Shown here piece by piece: positions 53,265 to 62,334 of a stretch of DNA of 64,000 nt. The DNA lies in contig NZ_JFKB01000001.1 of assembly GCF_002115745.1 (NCBI RefSeq), forward strand, positions 434,001-498,000. Direction: 5' to 3'. Under the pieces are notes generated by a model. The model had not been told where the DNA came from, made no database searches, and was given only the letters and a program-made list of their open reading frames with translations. A program made the translations under genes and the position numbers. The DNA is from Thalassospira alkalitolerans (lineage in GTDB: Bacteria; Pseudomonadota; Alphaproteobacteria; Rhodospirillales; Thalassospiraceae). Position 1 is the stretch's first letter, and every line of letters begins with the position of its first letter.

Positions 53265-54239
53265 ATGAGCAAAGATCGAATGCTTGCCAGTCGGCGGCTT
53301 GATATCGCGTTGGCGCTTTTGGACCAAAATGATATCGAGGCCGCAATTGAGGTGGCCCAGGCGGCGTTGTCGGCTGATCCTGATTGGCAAGAGACGCATT
53401 TTGTGCTGGGCGATATGTTCGAACGTGCCGATCAGCGCGAAAACGCCATCGAAGCATTTCGTCAGTGCCTTGCGCTGGATCCGGTTGATCGGATGGGGGC
53501 GGAAATCCGCTTGACGTTGTTGGGGGCTGTTGCGCTTCGCGACCGTTTGCCACCCGATTATGTGCGTGCTCTGTTTGATGATTATGCGCCGCGTTTTGAA
53601 ACCTCGCTGCGTGACGGATTGGTGTATCGTGGACCGGAATTGCTGTTTGAAGCGGTTCGTTCCTGGTTGCCCGAATTGCTGCGTCCATTACGGGTGCTTG
53701 ATCTGGGATGTGGTACGGGATTGGTTGCCGATGTCTTTGCCGGGCATGTTGATGTCATTGACGGTGTTGATCTGTCACCGCGCATGATTAACCGTGCACG
53801 CGCCAAAGGGATGTATCGCAATCTGGTTGCGGCCGATATTACGGACCTTCCCGATAGTCTGGATGATGATTACGGTCTTGTGCTTGCCGGGGATGTTTTA
53901 AACTATCTGGGTGATCTTGGCCCGGCGCTGCGTGCGGCACATGCACGGTTGGTGCCCGGTGGTTTAATGGTCTTTACGCTTGAACATGGTGACATATTCC
54001 CGTTCGACCTTGGCCCCGGTCAGCGGTTCCGCCATCACGAGGGGGCGATTTATGACTGGCTGAAAGACTGCCAGTTTGAATTGCTGTCTGACGCGACGGG
54101 TATCTTGCGTCAGGAAAAGGGGCGTCCCGTATCAGGACGGATTATGGTTGTGCGTGCCGGGGATGGTATTGCGAACTTGCTTGGCGGTCATGATCGCGTG
54201 TCCGAGCCAGACCATTCGATAGATCAGACAGTTCACTGA
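53265..54239 (+). CDS. TPR-containing SAM-dependent methyltransferase
   Basis: 324 residues. Residues about 8-80 form two tetratricopeptide repeats (NDIEAAIEVAQAALSADPDW and RENAIEAFRQCLALDPVD). The rest is a class I methyltransferase with LRVLDLGCGTGLVADVFAGH, DGVDLSPRMINRARAKG, and LVLAGDVLNYLGDLGPALRAA. The TPR-methyltransferase plan is seen in several proteobacterial proteins of unknown substrate. No ribosome site is evident upstream of the ATG. A terminator follows. Confidence 0.88.
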   Translation: MSKDRMLASRRLDIALALLDQNDIEAAIEVAQAALSADPDWQETHFVLGDMFERADQRENAIEAFRQCLALDPVDRMGAEIRLTLLGAVALRDRLPPDYVRALFDDYAPRFETSLRDGLVYRGPELLFEAVRSWLPELLRPLRVLDLGCGTGLVADVFAGHVDVIDGVDLSPRMINRARAKGMYRNLVAADITDLPDSLDDDYGLVLAGDVLNYLGDLGPALRAAHARLVPGGLMVFTLEHGDIFPFDLGPGQRFRHHEGAIYDWLKDCQFELLSDATGILRQEKGRPVSGRIMVVRAGDGIANLLGGHDRVSEPDHSIDQTVH

Positions 54240-54288
54240 TTACAAAGTCGGTTACGGATTTTCCGGATAGGAATTCAATTATTTTACA

Positions 54289-54314
54289 GGCCACTCTTCG
54301 GGGTGGTCTTTTTG
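54289..54314 (+). terminator. Terminator after the TPR-methyltransferase
   Basis: Stem GGCCACTC/GGGTGGTC (two G-U pairs) closing a TTCG tetraloop, followed by TTTTTG. Confidence 0.8.
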
Positions 54315-54339
54315 TTTGGAAAAACAAGTCGGAAACGAC

Positions 54340-54368
54340 AAAACCCGTCGCTTTAGGCAACGGGTTTT
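54340..54368 (-). terminator. Terminator after tRNA-Ala
   Basis: AAAACCCGT (54340-54348) and ACGGGTTTT (54360-54368) pair as a 9-bp stem with T-rich end on the minus strand, immediately beyond the 3' end of the tRNA. Confidence 0.75.
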
Positions 54369-54370
54369 GA

Positions 54371-54446
<76 letters not shown>

Positions 54447-54546
54447 ATTTATGTCCGCGACGCAACGATATTGACTGTGCCCGTTGCGGCGCGGGGGATA
54501 TTTAGAAGGTTCACCAAAACTTGGCAAGACCTATTTTTAAAAAATC

Positions 54547-54852
54547 CTAGCGGTCGTCGTCCTTGGTTTCGACATGCTCAAGGACTTCGCCAAGATCATC
54601 GTCGTCTTCGCCAAGATCTGACGCATCTTCAAGGATATCGTCATCAACATCTGCGTCGACATCGTCATCAAGATCGACATCGTCATCGATATCATCGTCT
54701 TCTTTCGGCTTTGGCTTTATAGCCGCGGCTTTCTTGATTTTGGTCACCCCGTCCGGGGTTGCGCATTTTGGGCACACGACCGGGGTGCGATTCAAATCAT
54801 AATATTTGGTATCGCAGGCTTGGCAGTGACGTTTCTTACCGCGTGCTGACAT
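54547..54852 (-). CDS. TIGR02300 family acidic zinc-ribbon-like protein
   Basis: 101 residues. The N-terminus GKKRHCQACDTKYYDLNRTPVVCPKCATPDG has two CxxC pairs (in runs RHCQACDTKYYDLN and PVVCPKC) and the FYDLN-like segment of TIGR02300. The C-terminal half is almost all Asp/Glu. The family is restricted largely to alphaproteobacteria and its function is unknown. It lies upstream of the tRNA on the same strand and divergent from aroA, a common arrangement. Confidence 0.94.
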   Translation of the reverse strand: MSARGKKRHCQACDTKYYDLNRTPVVCPKCATPDGVTKIKKAAAIKPKPKEDDDIDDDVDLDDDVDADVDDDILEDASDLGEDDDDLGEVLEHVETKDDDR

Positions 54853-55200
54853 TACGGCAAACCCTCTTAAATACCGTTATCTTCAAAGAATTGGGTTGAA
54901 GGGCGAATTCACCTTCTTCTGAAGGGCCCAATTGCCATCTTGAGGCGGGCTTGTCAAAAGGAAATTGTCCGATTTCTCGATAAGCTGTCAAAAGGCGGGA
55001 ATCTGCGCTGTCGCCCGCCGTAAACTTGAAGGGAAATTTAGCTTCGATACTGGTGCGTCAAAAGCGCATATGATAGGAATTTCCCCCCGGCAATTGAACG
55101 CCTTGCTTGCGCCCGAAATTGCGGCAGCATCGAACGGTGTTCAAAGGGCGGAAAAACCAAAGATTTGATGGTCACAACCAGATATAGACAGGCAGGCCCG

Positions 55201-56547
55201 ATGAGTTCCTCGCAGACCAAACGTCCGCTTCAATCGCTGAAGTCCCGTGCTCTTAATGGTGATATCCGGGTTCCCGGTGACAAATCGATTTCCCATCGTT
55301 CCCTGATGTTTGGTGGCCTTGCAATCGGTGAAACGAAAATTACCGGCCTGCTTGAAGGCGAAGACGTTCTGGCGACCGCAGATGCCATGCGCAAGCTTGG
55401 TGCAACCGTCATCCGTGATGATCAAGGTACATGGCATGTAACCGGTGTTGGTGTTGGGGCCCTTCGCGAACCCGATAGTGTTATCGATATGGGCAATGCC
55501 GGTACGGGAATGCGCTTGATGGCCGGGATTGTTGCAACCCATCCAATTACGACCTTTTTCACTGGGGATGCATCGCTTTGCAAGCGTCCGATGGGGCGCG
55601 TTGCTGATCCGCTGGCGGAATTCGGGGCGCAATTTATTACGCGGGATCGGGGGCGTCCGCCGATGGCCGTGATTGGCACCGACGAGGCCAAACCGGTGAC
55701 CTATACGTTGCCAATGGCATCCGCACAGGTGAAATCGGCGGTTTTGCTGGCGGGTTTGAATACGGCCGGGACCACCACAGTGATCGAACCAATACCGTCG
55801 CGTGACCATACCGAACGTATGTTGCGCCATTTTGGTGTCGATGTTGATGTCAGCATCAATGACGATGGCGGTCGCACCGTTAGTCTGACCGGCCCGGTTC
55901 AAATGACGGCTGCGGATATTGTTGTGCCAACCGATCCAAGTTCGGCTGCTTTTCCGCTTGTCGCGGCGCTGATCAATCCGGAATCGCACGTTACGATTCG
56001 CGATGTTTGCCTTAATCCCCTGCGGACGGGCCTGATTACCACCCTGATCGAAATGGGTGGGGATATCACCATCACCAACGAGCGCGAAGAAGCCGGTGAA
56101 ACCATTGGTGACCTTGTCGTAACCGGTAAAAGCCGCCTGACCGGGATTGTTGTCCCGGCGGAACGTGCGCCATCGATGATTGATGAATATCCGGTTCTGG
56201 CCGTTGCCGCGGCCTATGCACAGGGGGAAACCCGGATGTGCGGGCTTGAAGAATTACGGGTTAAGGAATCGGATCGTCTTGCCGCGGTTGCCGCCGGTCT
56301 TGCGGCGAATGGTGTTGTCCATCGGATCGAAGGTGATGATCTGATCGTGACGGGTGGGGATGTTCCGGGCGGTGGGATGGTGGAAACCCATCTTGATCAC
56401 CGTATCGCCATGTCCTTCCTGGTTCTTGGTCTTGGTGCGAATGATCCGGTTGCCGTTGACGATGCCAGCCCGATCACCACCAGCTTTCCGAGTTTTGAAT
56501 CGCTGATGCGCGAACTGGGTGCGAATTTCGCCCCGGCAGGATCGTGA
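55201..56547 (+). CDS. aroA: 3-phosphoshikimate 1-carboxyvinyltransferase (EPSP synthase)
   Basis: 448 residues from ATG 55201 (AGGCAGG upstream). [20 protein letters not shown] carries the substrate Lys/Arg, [19 protein letters not shown] the PEP loop, and [31 protein letters not shown] (in runs) the catalytic Asp/Glu region. Length and motifs fit the class II (CP4-like) form common in alphaproteobacteria. The residue that is Ala in CP4 (N-A-A-T-G) is Gly here, the ancestral state. It makes EPSP in the shikimate pathway and is followed by cmk and rpsA. Confidence 0.96.
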   Translation: MSSSQTKRPLQSLKSRALNGDIRVPGDKSISHRSLMFGGLAIGETKITGLLEGEDVLATADAMRKLGATVIRDDQGTWHVTGVGVGALREPDSVIDMGNAGTGMRLMAGIVATHPITTFFTGDASLCKRPMGRVADPLAEFGAQFITRDRGRPPMAVIGTDEAKPVTYTLPMASAQVKSAVLLAGLNTAGTTTVIEPIPSRDHTERMLRHFGVDVDVSINDDGGRTVSLTGPVQMTAADIVVPTDPSSAAFPLVAALINPESHVTIRDVCLNPLRTGLITTLIEMGGDITITNEREEAGETIGDLVVTGKSRLTGIVVPAERAPSMIDEYPVLAVAAAYAQGETRMCGLEELRVKESDRLAAVAAGLAANGVVHRIEGDDLIVTGGDVPGGGMVETHLDHRIAMSFLVLGLGANDPVAVDDASPITTSFPSFESLMRELGANFAPAGS

Positions 56548-56649
56548 TTCGAAGTATAAAGGGCCTTCGTTATTCGGATATTCGGGCTCGTAAAGCAAAT
56601 TACGGCTCACACATATAAGTGACATCAAAACAAACAGGGGCACCCGCGC

Positions 56650-57294
56650 ATGATCATCGCAATTGACGGACCGGCAGCTTCGGGAAAAGGGACTTTGGCA
56701 CGCCGAGTCGCTGATGCAATGGGCTATGCCTATCTTGATACCGGTCTTTTGTACCGGGCGACGGGGGCAAAAGTTCTGGCTCTTGGGCTTGATCCTTCGA
56801 ATGATGATGCCGCGATTACGGCGGCTGAAAAACTGGTGTCTGGTGACCTTGATGGCGAAGAACTTCGCAGCGAGGAAGTCGGTAGTGCAGCGTCAAAAGT
56901 TGCAGCGATTCCAAAGGTTCGCGCCGTGTTGCTTGACTTTCAGCGCGACCTTGCCCGCACCCCGCCTGCGGGTAAACGCGGGGCGGTTCTTGATGGCCGT
57001 GACATCGGGACGGTTGTCTGCCCCGAGGCCCCGATCAAGTTTTATCTGACCGCCAGTGTTGAAGAACGTGCAAACCGTCGGTTCAAACAGTTGCAGGAAA
57101 AAAATCCCGCTGCTATATACGAGCGCGTTCTCAAAGAACTTGAAGAACGGGATGCCCGAGACAGTGCGCGTGACGTTGCGCCGCTTAAAATGGCGTCAGA
57201 TGCAATCCATATTGATACGGATCGTCTGAATGCTGATGCGGTGTTTAACGCCGTCATGGCGCATATTCGGACCCATATGGGCGAGAATGACTGA
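56650..57294 (+). CDS. cmk: Cytidylate kinase
   Basis: 214 residues. IIAIDGPAASGKGTLARRVADAMGYAYLDTG is seen in runs: P-loop GPAASGKGT followed by YLDTGLLYRA. AVLDGRDIGTVVCPEAPIKFYLTAS and the LID-type RDARDSARDVAPLKMASDAI complete the family pattern. It phosphorylates CMP/dCMP. The order aroA-cmk-rpsA is the classical one. A terminator-like hairpin follows before rpsA. Confidence 0.96.
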   Translation: MIIAIDGPAASGKGTLARRVADAMGYAYLDTGLLYRATGAKVLALGLDPSNDDAAITAAEKLVSGDLDGEELRSEEVGSAASKVAAIPKVRAVLLDFQRDLARTPPAGKRGAVLDGRDIGTVVCPEAPIKFYLTASVEERANRRFKQLQEKNPAAIYERVLKELEERDARDSARDVAPLKMASDAIHIDTDRLNADAVFNAVMAHIRTHMGEND

Positions 57295-57348
57295 TATCGG
57301 TGCGTTTTAGCCGTCAGGCGATTGAATGACCCGAGGACTGATGTCCTA

Positions 57349-57376
57349 AGGTGAACGACTTGTGCGTTCACCTTTT
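57349..57376 (+). terminator. Hairpin between cmk and rpsA
   Basis: A perfect 9-bp stem AGGTGAACG/CGTTCACCT with a 7-base loop, followed by TTT. It lies about 55 bases after cmk and 140 bases before rpsA, in a leader where S1 autoregulation is also conceivable. Confidence 0.7.
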
Positions 57377-57515
57377 CGTATATGGAAGATCGTTTGGTTT
57401 TCCGCGACGGGACCCGGACAGCGACTGGCAAAACCGCTGCAATTTTGTGGCAAGACCATCGGATACAACCGATAGGCCGGAATAGTGAAAATACACTCGA
57501 AAGGAAGTCTCTTTA

Positions 57516-59219
57516 ATGACAACCGCTGAACAAGCACAATTCTCTACTGGCGAAGATTTCGCCGCACTGCTGGCCGAAGCCCTTGGTACTGAAGACGAAG
57601 GCTTTATTGGCCGCGTGATGACCGGTACGGTCGTCAAGCTTACCGACGATGATGCCATCGTTGATGTTGGCTTGAAGTCCGAAGGCCGTGTGCCGCTTAA
57701 AGAATTTGGCGTAGGCGACGTTACAATCGGCGATACCGTTGATGTTTATGTCGATCGCTATGAAAACAAAGATGGCCTGATCGTTCTGTCGCGCGAAAAA
57801 GCGCGTCGCGAAGAAGCTTGGATTGAACTTGAAAAACAGTTTAACGAAGGCAAACGCGTTGACGGCACCATCTTTGGTCGCGTTAAAGGCGGCTTTACTG
57901 TTGATCTGTCGGGCGCCGTGGCATTCTTGCCGGGCAGCCAGGTTGACATCCGTCCGGTTCGTGACGTTACCCCGCTGATGAATAACCCGCAGCCGTTCCA
58001 GATCCTGAAAATGGATCGTTCGCGCGGAAACATCGTGGTTTCGCGTCGTGCCGTTCTCGAAGAGACCCGTGCTGAACAGCGTGCCGAATTGATCCAGAAC
58101 CTTCAAGAAGGTCAGGTTCTTGACGGCGTTGTCAAAAACATCACCGATTACGGCGCATTCGTCGATCTCGGCGGCGTTGACGGCCTGTTGCACGTTACCG
58201 ACATTGCTTGGAAGCGTATCAACCATCCGTCTGAAGCTCTTCAGATCGGTCAGACCGTCAAGGTTCAGGTTATCCGCTTCAACAGCGAAACCCAGCGTAT
58301 CTCGCTTGGTATGAAACAGCTCGAAGCTGATCCGTGGGAAGGTGTCGAAGCCAAATACCCGGTCGGTTCGAAATTCGAAGGCCGCGTTACCAACATCACC
58401 GATTACGGCGCATTCGTCGAACTCGAAGCTGGTGTCGAAGGTCTGGTCCACGTTTCAGAAATGTCCTGGACCAAGAAAAACATCCACCCGGGCAAAATCG
58501 TTTCGACCTCGCAGGAAGTCGAAGTCATGGTGCTTGACGTTGATGCCCAGAAACGTCGTATCTCGCTTGGTCTCAAACAGTGCACCTCGAACCCGTGGGA
58601 TGCCTTCCTGGCCGCTCATCCGGTTGGTGCCGAGATCGAAGGCGAAGTCAAGAACATCACCGAATTCGGTCTGTTCATTGGCTTGCTTGGCGGAATCGAC
58701 GGTATGGCTCACCTTTCGGACCTGTCATGGGACCGTGCCGGTGAAGAAGTCATCAAAGAATACAAAAAAGGCGACATCGTCAAAGCCAAGGTTCTTGACG
58801 TTGACGTTGAAAAAGAACGCATCTCGCTCGGTATCAAACAGCTTGCTGAAGATCCGTTCAAAGAAGCCGTTACCGGCATCAAACGCGGCGAGGCAGTAAC
58901 CTGCGAAATCACCGAAGTTAACGACGGTGGCATCGAGGTTGCAGTTGGCGGCACCGATCTTAAAGGCTTCATCCGCAAGGCTGAACTCGCTCGTGATCGT
59001 TCGGACCAACGTCCGGAACGTTTCGCAGTTGGCGAGAAAATCGATGCGCGTGTTACCACCATCGATGCCAAAACCCGCAAGGTTACCCTCTCGGTCAAGG
59101 CTCTTGAAGTCGCTGACGAGAAGAAAGCCATGGCGGATTACGGTTCGGCTGATAGCGGTGCATCGCTCGGCGATATTCTTGGCGAAGCAATGCGCAAGAA
59201 ACAGGAAGGTGCCGAATAA
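57516..59219 (+). CDS. rpsA: 30S ribosomal protein S1
   Basis: 567 residues with six S1 RNA-binding repeats. The best preserved contain VVKNITDYGAFVDLGGVDGLLH, VTNITDYGAFVELEAGVEGLVHVSEMSW (in runs) and VKNITEFGLFIGLLGGIDGMAHLSDLSW. Codon use is visibly biased, as expected for a highly expressed gene. AAGGAAG precedes the ATG. It recruits mRNA to the 30S subunit. A strong terminator follows. Confidence 0.98.
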   Translation: MTTAEQAQFSTGEDFAALLAEALGTEDEGFIGRVMTGTVVKLTDDDAIVDVGLKSEGRVPLKEFGVGDVTIGDTVDVYVDRYENKDGLIVLSREKARREEAWIELEKQFNEGKRVDGTIFGRVKGGFTVDLSGAVAFLPGSQVDIRPVRDVTPLMNNPQPFQILKMDRSRGNIVVSRRAVLEETRAEQRAELIQNLQEGQVLDGVVKNITDYGAFVDLGGVDGLLHVTDIAWKRINHPSEALQIGQTVKVQVIRFNSETQRISLGMKQLEADPWEGVEAKYPVGSKFEGRVTNITDYGAFVELEAGVEGLVHVSEMSWTKKNIHPGKIVSTSQEVEVMVLDVDAQKRRISLGLKQCTSNPWDAFLAAHPVGAEIEGEVKNITEFGLFIGLLGGIDGMAHLSDLSWDRAGEEVIKEYKKGDIVKAKVLDVDVEKERISLGIKQLAEDPFKEAVTGIKRGEAVTCEITEVNDGGIEVAVGGTDLKGFIRKAELARDRSDQRPERFAVGEKIDARVTTIDAKTRKVTLSVKALEVADEKKAMADYGSADSGASLGDILGEAMRKKQEGAE

Positions 59220-59269
59220 GGCATCTGTTCCTGAAAGAACAGGATCTGCTTTGGCAGGTCACAAAGAGA

Positions 59270-59299
59270 CGGGTCGTGCATTGCACGGCCCGTTTTTTT
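59270..59299 (+). terminator. Rho-independent terminator of rpsA
   Basis: A 10-bp stem CGGGTCGTGC (59270-59279) with GCACGGCCCG (59283-59292), one G-U pair, followed by seven T. Confidence 0.95.
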
Positions 59300-59474
59300 G
59301 TATTTTTCACCGGATTTTTCGGTTTGGGGCTGACTTTTCCACTGAAAGGTCATTTTTTCACGAGAATTTTGATTTGAAACGTTTTTTATCCTTGCCAAGC
59401 GAATGAAGAAAAACCATTTGAAAAGGCAAGCTTTTGAAGCTGTTAGTTCACGATGCAATACCGGGGCACGTTAA

Positions 59475-60398
59475 ATGGCATTTGATGCCGATATCCTTCT
59501 TGATCGCCGACGTTTGAAAAAATCAATTTTTCGCTGGCGCGTACTTGCGGCTGTGGCGGTGGTGATTGCCATTATCATTGCGTTTAAGCACAGCGGTGCC
59601 GGTGATGTTGTCTGGGGCGAAGCAGGCCCACGCATCGTCGAAGTAAACATCGAAGGGGTGATTACCGAGGACCCCTATCTTTTGGATGCGCTTGAGCAGG
59701 TCGAGGAAGACCGCGATGTTGTTGGTGTGATTGTTCATATCAATAGCCCGGGCGGCACCATGGTTGGTGGCGAGGTGTTGTTTGAAAGTCTTCGCCGGAT
59801 TGGTGAAACCCGACCGATCGTTGCCGAAATGGGGACTGTTGCTGCATCAGGCGGTTATATGACCGCGATTGCCGCCGACCATATCGTGGCACGGCGCGGG
59901 ACCGTCACCGGGTCAATCGGCGTGATTTTTCAGTCGATGAATTTCACCGGTACGCTCGAAAAGCTTGGTGTTGAGCCCTTGACGGTCAAAAGTGGTCCGC
60001 TTAAAGCGGTACCGAACCCGTTCGAGCCCATCGATGATGTCGCGCGAACGGCTATGGATAGCCTGATTTCAGACATGTTTAGCGTGTTTGTCGACATGGT
60101 TGCCGAACGACGTGGCATGGATAGCGATACCGTGCGCCGTTTGGCAGATGGCCGGGTCTATACCGGTCAGCAAGCTGTTGCCAACGGTTTGATTGACGAA
60201 ATTGGCGGCCGTCGTGAAGCTTTGCGCTGGCTGCAGGAAGAAAAAGGGGTTGCTCCGGACCTTGCGGTTGTGCCGCTTGAAATCGATTATCCGGAAGACT
60301 CCTTTATGGAAGCGTTTTTCGAAGGAAATATCGGAAAAATGCTGTCATCTGAGGGGCTTAATCTTGACGGGTTGCTAACGGTCTGGCAACCTGAGTGA
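59475..60398 (+). CDS. sppA: Signal peptide peptidase SppA (serine peptidase S49)
   Basis: 307 residues, the short bacterial form. One N-terminal membrane anchor (VLAAVAVVIAIIIAF) precedes the protease domain. VIVHINSPGGTMVGGEVLFE and MGTVAASGGYMTAIAADHIVA (nucleophile Ser in ASGGY) are typical. GVEPLTVKSGPLKAVPNPFEP holds the general-base Lys. It cleaves remnant signal peptides in the membrane. It lies between rpsA and ihfB as in many alphaproteobacteria. Confidence 0.95.
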   Translation: MAFDADILLDRRRLKKSIFRWRVLAAVAVVIAIIIAFKHSGAGDVVWGEAGPRIVEVNIEGVITEDPYLLDALEQVEEDRDVVGVIVHINSPGGTMVGGEVLFESLRRIGETRPIVAEMGTVAASGGYMTAIAADHIVARRGTVTGSIGVIFQSMNFTGTLEKLGVEPLTVKSGPLKAVPNPFEPIDDVARTAMDSLISDMFSVFVDMVAERRGMDSDTVRRLADGRVYTGQQAVANGLIDEIGGRREALRWLQEEKGVAPDLAVVPLEIDYPEDSFMEAFFEGNIGKMLSSEGLNLDGLLTVWQPE

Positions 60399-60471
60399 AA
60401 GCGCCGACGTGACGTAATCTAACCTTTGGTTGATTGGATATCTGTCAGAACGAACAGGATGGGGCCTGAAT

Positions 60472-60747
60472 ATGACGAAATCAGAACTGATCGCCCGGCT
60501 AGCCGAAATGAACCCGCACCTTTATCAGCGCGACGTTGAACGGATCGTGGCGACGATCTTTGACGAAATTACCGAAGCGCTGGCACGCGGAGACCGGGTC
60601 GAACTGCGTGGCTTTGGCGCCTTTTCCGTCAAACAGCGGGACTCCCGGGTTGGACGTAATCCGCGTACCGGTGAAGCCGTTCCGGTAGGTGAGAAAAAGG
60701 TTCCCTATTTCAAAACCGGCAAACAGTTGCGCGAACGTCTGAACTAA
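60472..60747 (+). CDS. ihfB: Integration host factor subunit beta
   Basis: 91 residues from ATG 60472 (AGGATGGGG upstream), the normal length. [25 protein letters not shown] opens the HU/IHF fold. [29 protein letters not shown] (in runs) contains the DNA-bending arm with the conserved RNPRTGE. It pairs with an alpha subunit encoded elsewhere. Confidence 0.97.
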   Translation: MTKSELIARLAEMNPHLYQRDVERIVATIFDEITEALARGDRVELRGFGAFSVKQRDSRVGRNPRTGEAVPVGEKKVPYFKTGKQLRERLN

Positions 60748-60788
60748 TCGCAGCACTGTTTGATCGGCTTGCTGAAAGTGTGTGAACT

Positions 60789-60832
60789 GCGTTAAACCTG
60801 CCTTGTGGAAATTCTGCCGGGTGGTTTAACGC
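60789..60832 (+). repeat. Inverted repeat after ihfB
   Basis: GCGTTAAACC (60789-60798) and GGTTTAACGC (60823-60832) are perfect complements separated by 24 bases. It may form a long-loop hairpin downstream of ihfB; no proper T-run follows. Confidence 0.4.
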
Positions 60833-60933
60833 CGTTTGCATCGTTTTCCATTTGAGCCAATCGGGCCCCGCAGTCAGCATCCTGACCAATGGGGCAAGTT
60901 CCCGCCTTTATGCCATCGGCACGAGGAGTTGAA

Positions 60934-61245
60934 ATGCGCATTGTTTACTGGATCCTTTCCATCCCGCTTGCGATCCTGATTGCGATTTTTGCCGTGTCGA
61001 ATCGTGCGTCTGTGACGCTTTCGCTGTGGCCGCTTCCGTATGAAATCGACCTGCCGTTATTTTTGCCGATCATGGTTGCGTTGTTGATCGGGCTTGGGAT
61101 TGGACTGGCATATGAATGGCTGGTCAATGGAAAGCATCGCCGTGCGGCCAAACGTCTGGATGGGGAATTACGTCATTTGCGCCCCGACGACGGCAAGGGT
61201 GCTGTGGTCGATCAACGGGCAATCGGCCAGGATCAGGCATCCTGA
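60934..61245 (+). CDS. LapA-domain (YciS-like) membrane protein
   Basis: 103 residues from ATG 60934 (GAGGAG upstream). Two membrane segments (VYWILSIPLAILIAIFAVSN and LFLPIMVALLIGLGIGLAYEW) flank the short NRASVTLSLWPLP loop typical of LapA-domain proteins, followed by a basic cytoplasmic tail. In enterobacteria the LapA/LapB pair controls LPS synthesis; whether that holds here is uncertain. The position after ihfB and before pyrF is conserved. Confidence 0.9.
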   Translation: MRIVYWILSIPLAILIAIFAVSNRASVTLSLWPLPYEIDLPLFLPIMVALLIGLGIGLAYEWLVNGKHRRAAKRLDGELRHLRPDDGKGAVVDQRAIGQDQAS

Positions 61246-61382
61246 AGGGGATTGATGTGGGGCATTGGCAAATGCTCAAACCAATTTGGACTTGGTGATT
61301 TCGGGTAAAATCGGCTATGTGATGCCCGGTCCGTCGTGCTTATGTGGGCCAATCGTGAAATTACAGCCGATCGGAGAACGCC

Positions 61383-62105
61383 ATGACCGAGATACTTGCC
61401 CCCCAGGATCGCATTTTTTGCGCCATTGATACGACCGATCTTGCACGTGCAATTGATTTGGCTTCAAGCCTGTCGGGTGTGATCGGCGGGGCAAAACTTG
61501 GCAAGGAATTCTTTGCGGCACATGGTCCGCAAGGCGTTCGCGAAGTTGCCAAGGCCGGTTTGCCGATCTTTTTGGACGTCAAATATCACGATATTCCCAA
61601 TACAGTTGCCGGTGCCGTTCGTGCGGTGACGCCGCTTGGCCTTAAGATCGTCAATGTCCATGCCACCGGTGGCGCGGAAATGATGAAACGGGCCGTCGAA
61701 GCCGCACGTGAAGCTGCGGACAAGGCCGGAGTCGCAACCCCATGGGTCATCGCGGTAACCATCCTGACCAGTTTGGACCAGGGTGATTTGGATGATGTTG
61801 GCCTGAACGGCCCGATCAGTGACCGGGTTGTCAAATTGGCTGAATTGACAAAAAAGGCGGGGCTTGATGGTGTTGTTTGTTCCGCGCAGGAAATTACGGC
61901 TGTGCGATCAGCATGCGGTCCGGACTTTAAACTGATTACCCCGGGCATTCGGCCAAAATGGGCCAGTGGTGATGATCAAAAGCGTATCGTAACGCCGCGG
62001 GATGCCGTTGCGATGGGAGCCGATGTGCTGGTTATCGGCCGACCGATCACCAAGGCTGATGATCCGGTTGCGGCTGCTAAACGCATCGTCAAAGAGCTTT
62101 CCTGA
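61383..62105 (+). CDS. pyrF: Orotidine 5'-phosphate decarboxylase
   Basis: 240 residues. IFCAIDTTDLARAIDLA opens the barrel. FLDVKYHDIPNTVAGAVRAV carries the catalytic Asp-Lys-Asp triad, VCSAQEITAVR is present, and KLITPGIRPKWASGDDQKR closes the phosphate loop. It makes UMP. GGAGAA precedes the start. A GC-rich hairpin (62133-62157) lies after the gene. Confidence 0.97.
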   Translation: MTEILAPQDRIFCAIDTTDLARAIDLASSLSGVIGGAKLGKEFFAAHGPQGVREVAKAGLPIFLDVKYHDIPNTVAGAVRAVTPLGLKIVNVHATGGAEMMKRAVEAAREAADKAGVATPWVIAVTILTSLDQGDLDDVGLNGPISDRVVKLAELTKKAGLDGVVCSAQEITAVRSACGPDFKLITPGIRPKWASGDDQKRIVTPRDAVAMGADVLVIGRPITKADDPVAAAKRIVKELS

Positions 62106-62132
62106 TCCATTTGATCCGGTTTGTGGTTTCTG

Positions 62133-62157
62133 CAGGTCCGGTGTTCAACCGGGCCTG
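62133..62157 (+). terminator. Hairpin after pyrF
   Basis: CAGGTCCGGT (62133-62142) pairs with ACCGGGCCTG (62148-62157), 10 bp with one G-U pair and a 5-base loop. No T-run follows, so termination is not certain. The remaining sequence to 62334 shows nothing further. Confidence 0.5.
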
Positions 62158-62334
62158 TGTCAGTTGTGACATCGCTGCATAGTCTTTATGCCAATTTCGC
62201 GATGGTGGAAATTGTGCGCTGCACCCACAATTGAATCGTTTCAAGTTTCAGCTGGTTTTAAGACGTCGGTCTGACAGGCAAAACCGGCATGCTCCCCATA
62301 ATCTCGCATTGGTGCCAAGCACCTTTGGACGCCC

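Noticed and set aside
54600-54720. Low-complexity GAT/ATC-rich stretch considered as a repeat array
   Set aside because: It encodes the acidic C-terminus of the TIGR02300 protein; no regular unit length.
57513-58451. 312-codon minus-strand frame antisense to rpsA
   Set aside because: It mirrors the repetitive S1 coding sequence; rpsA is certain.
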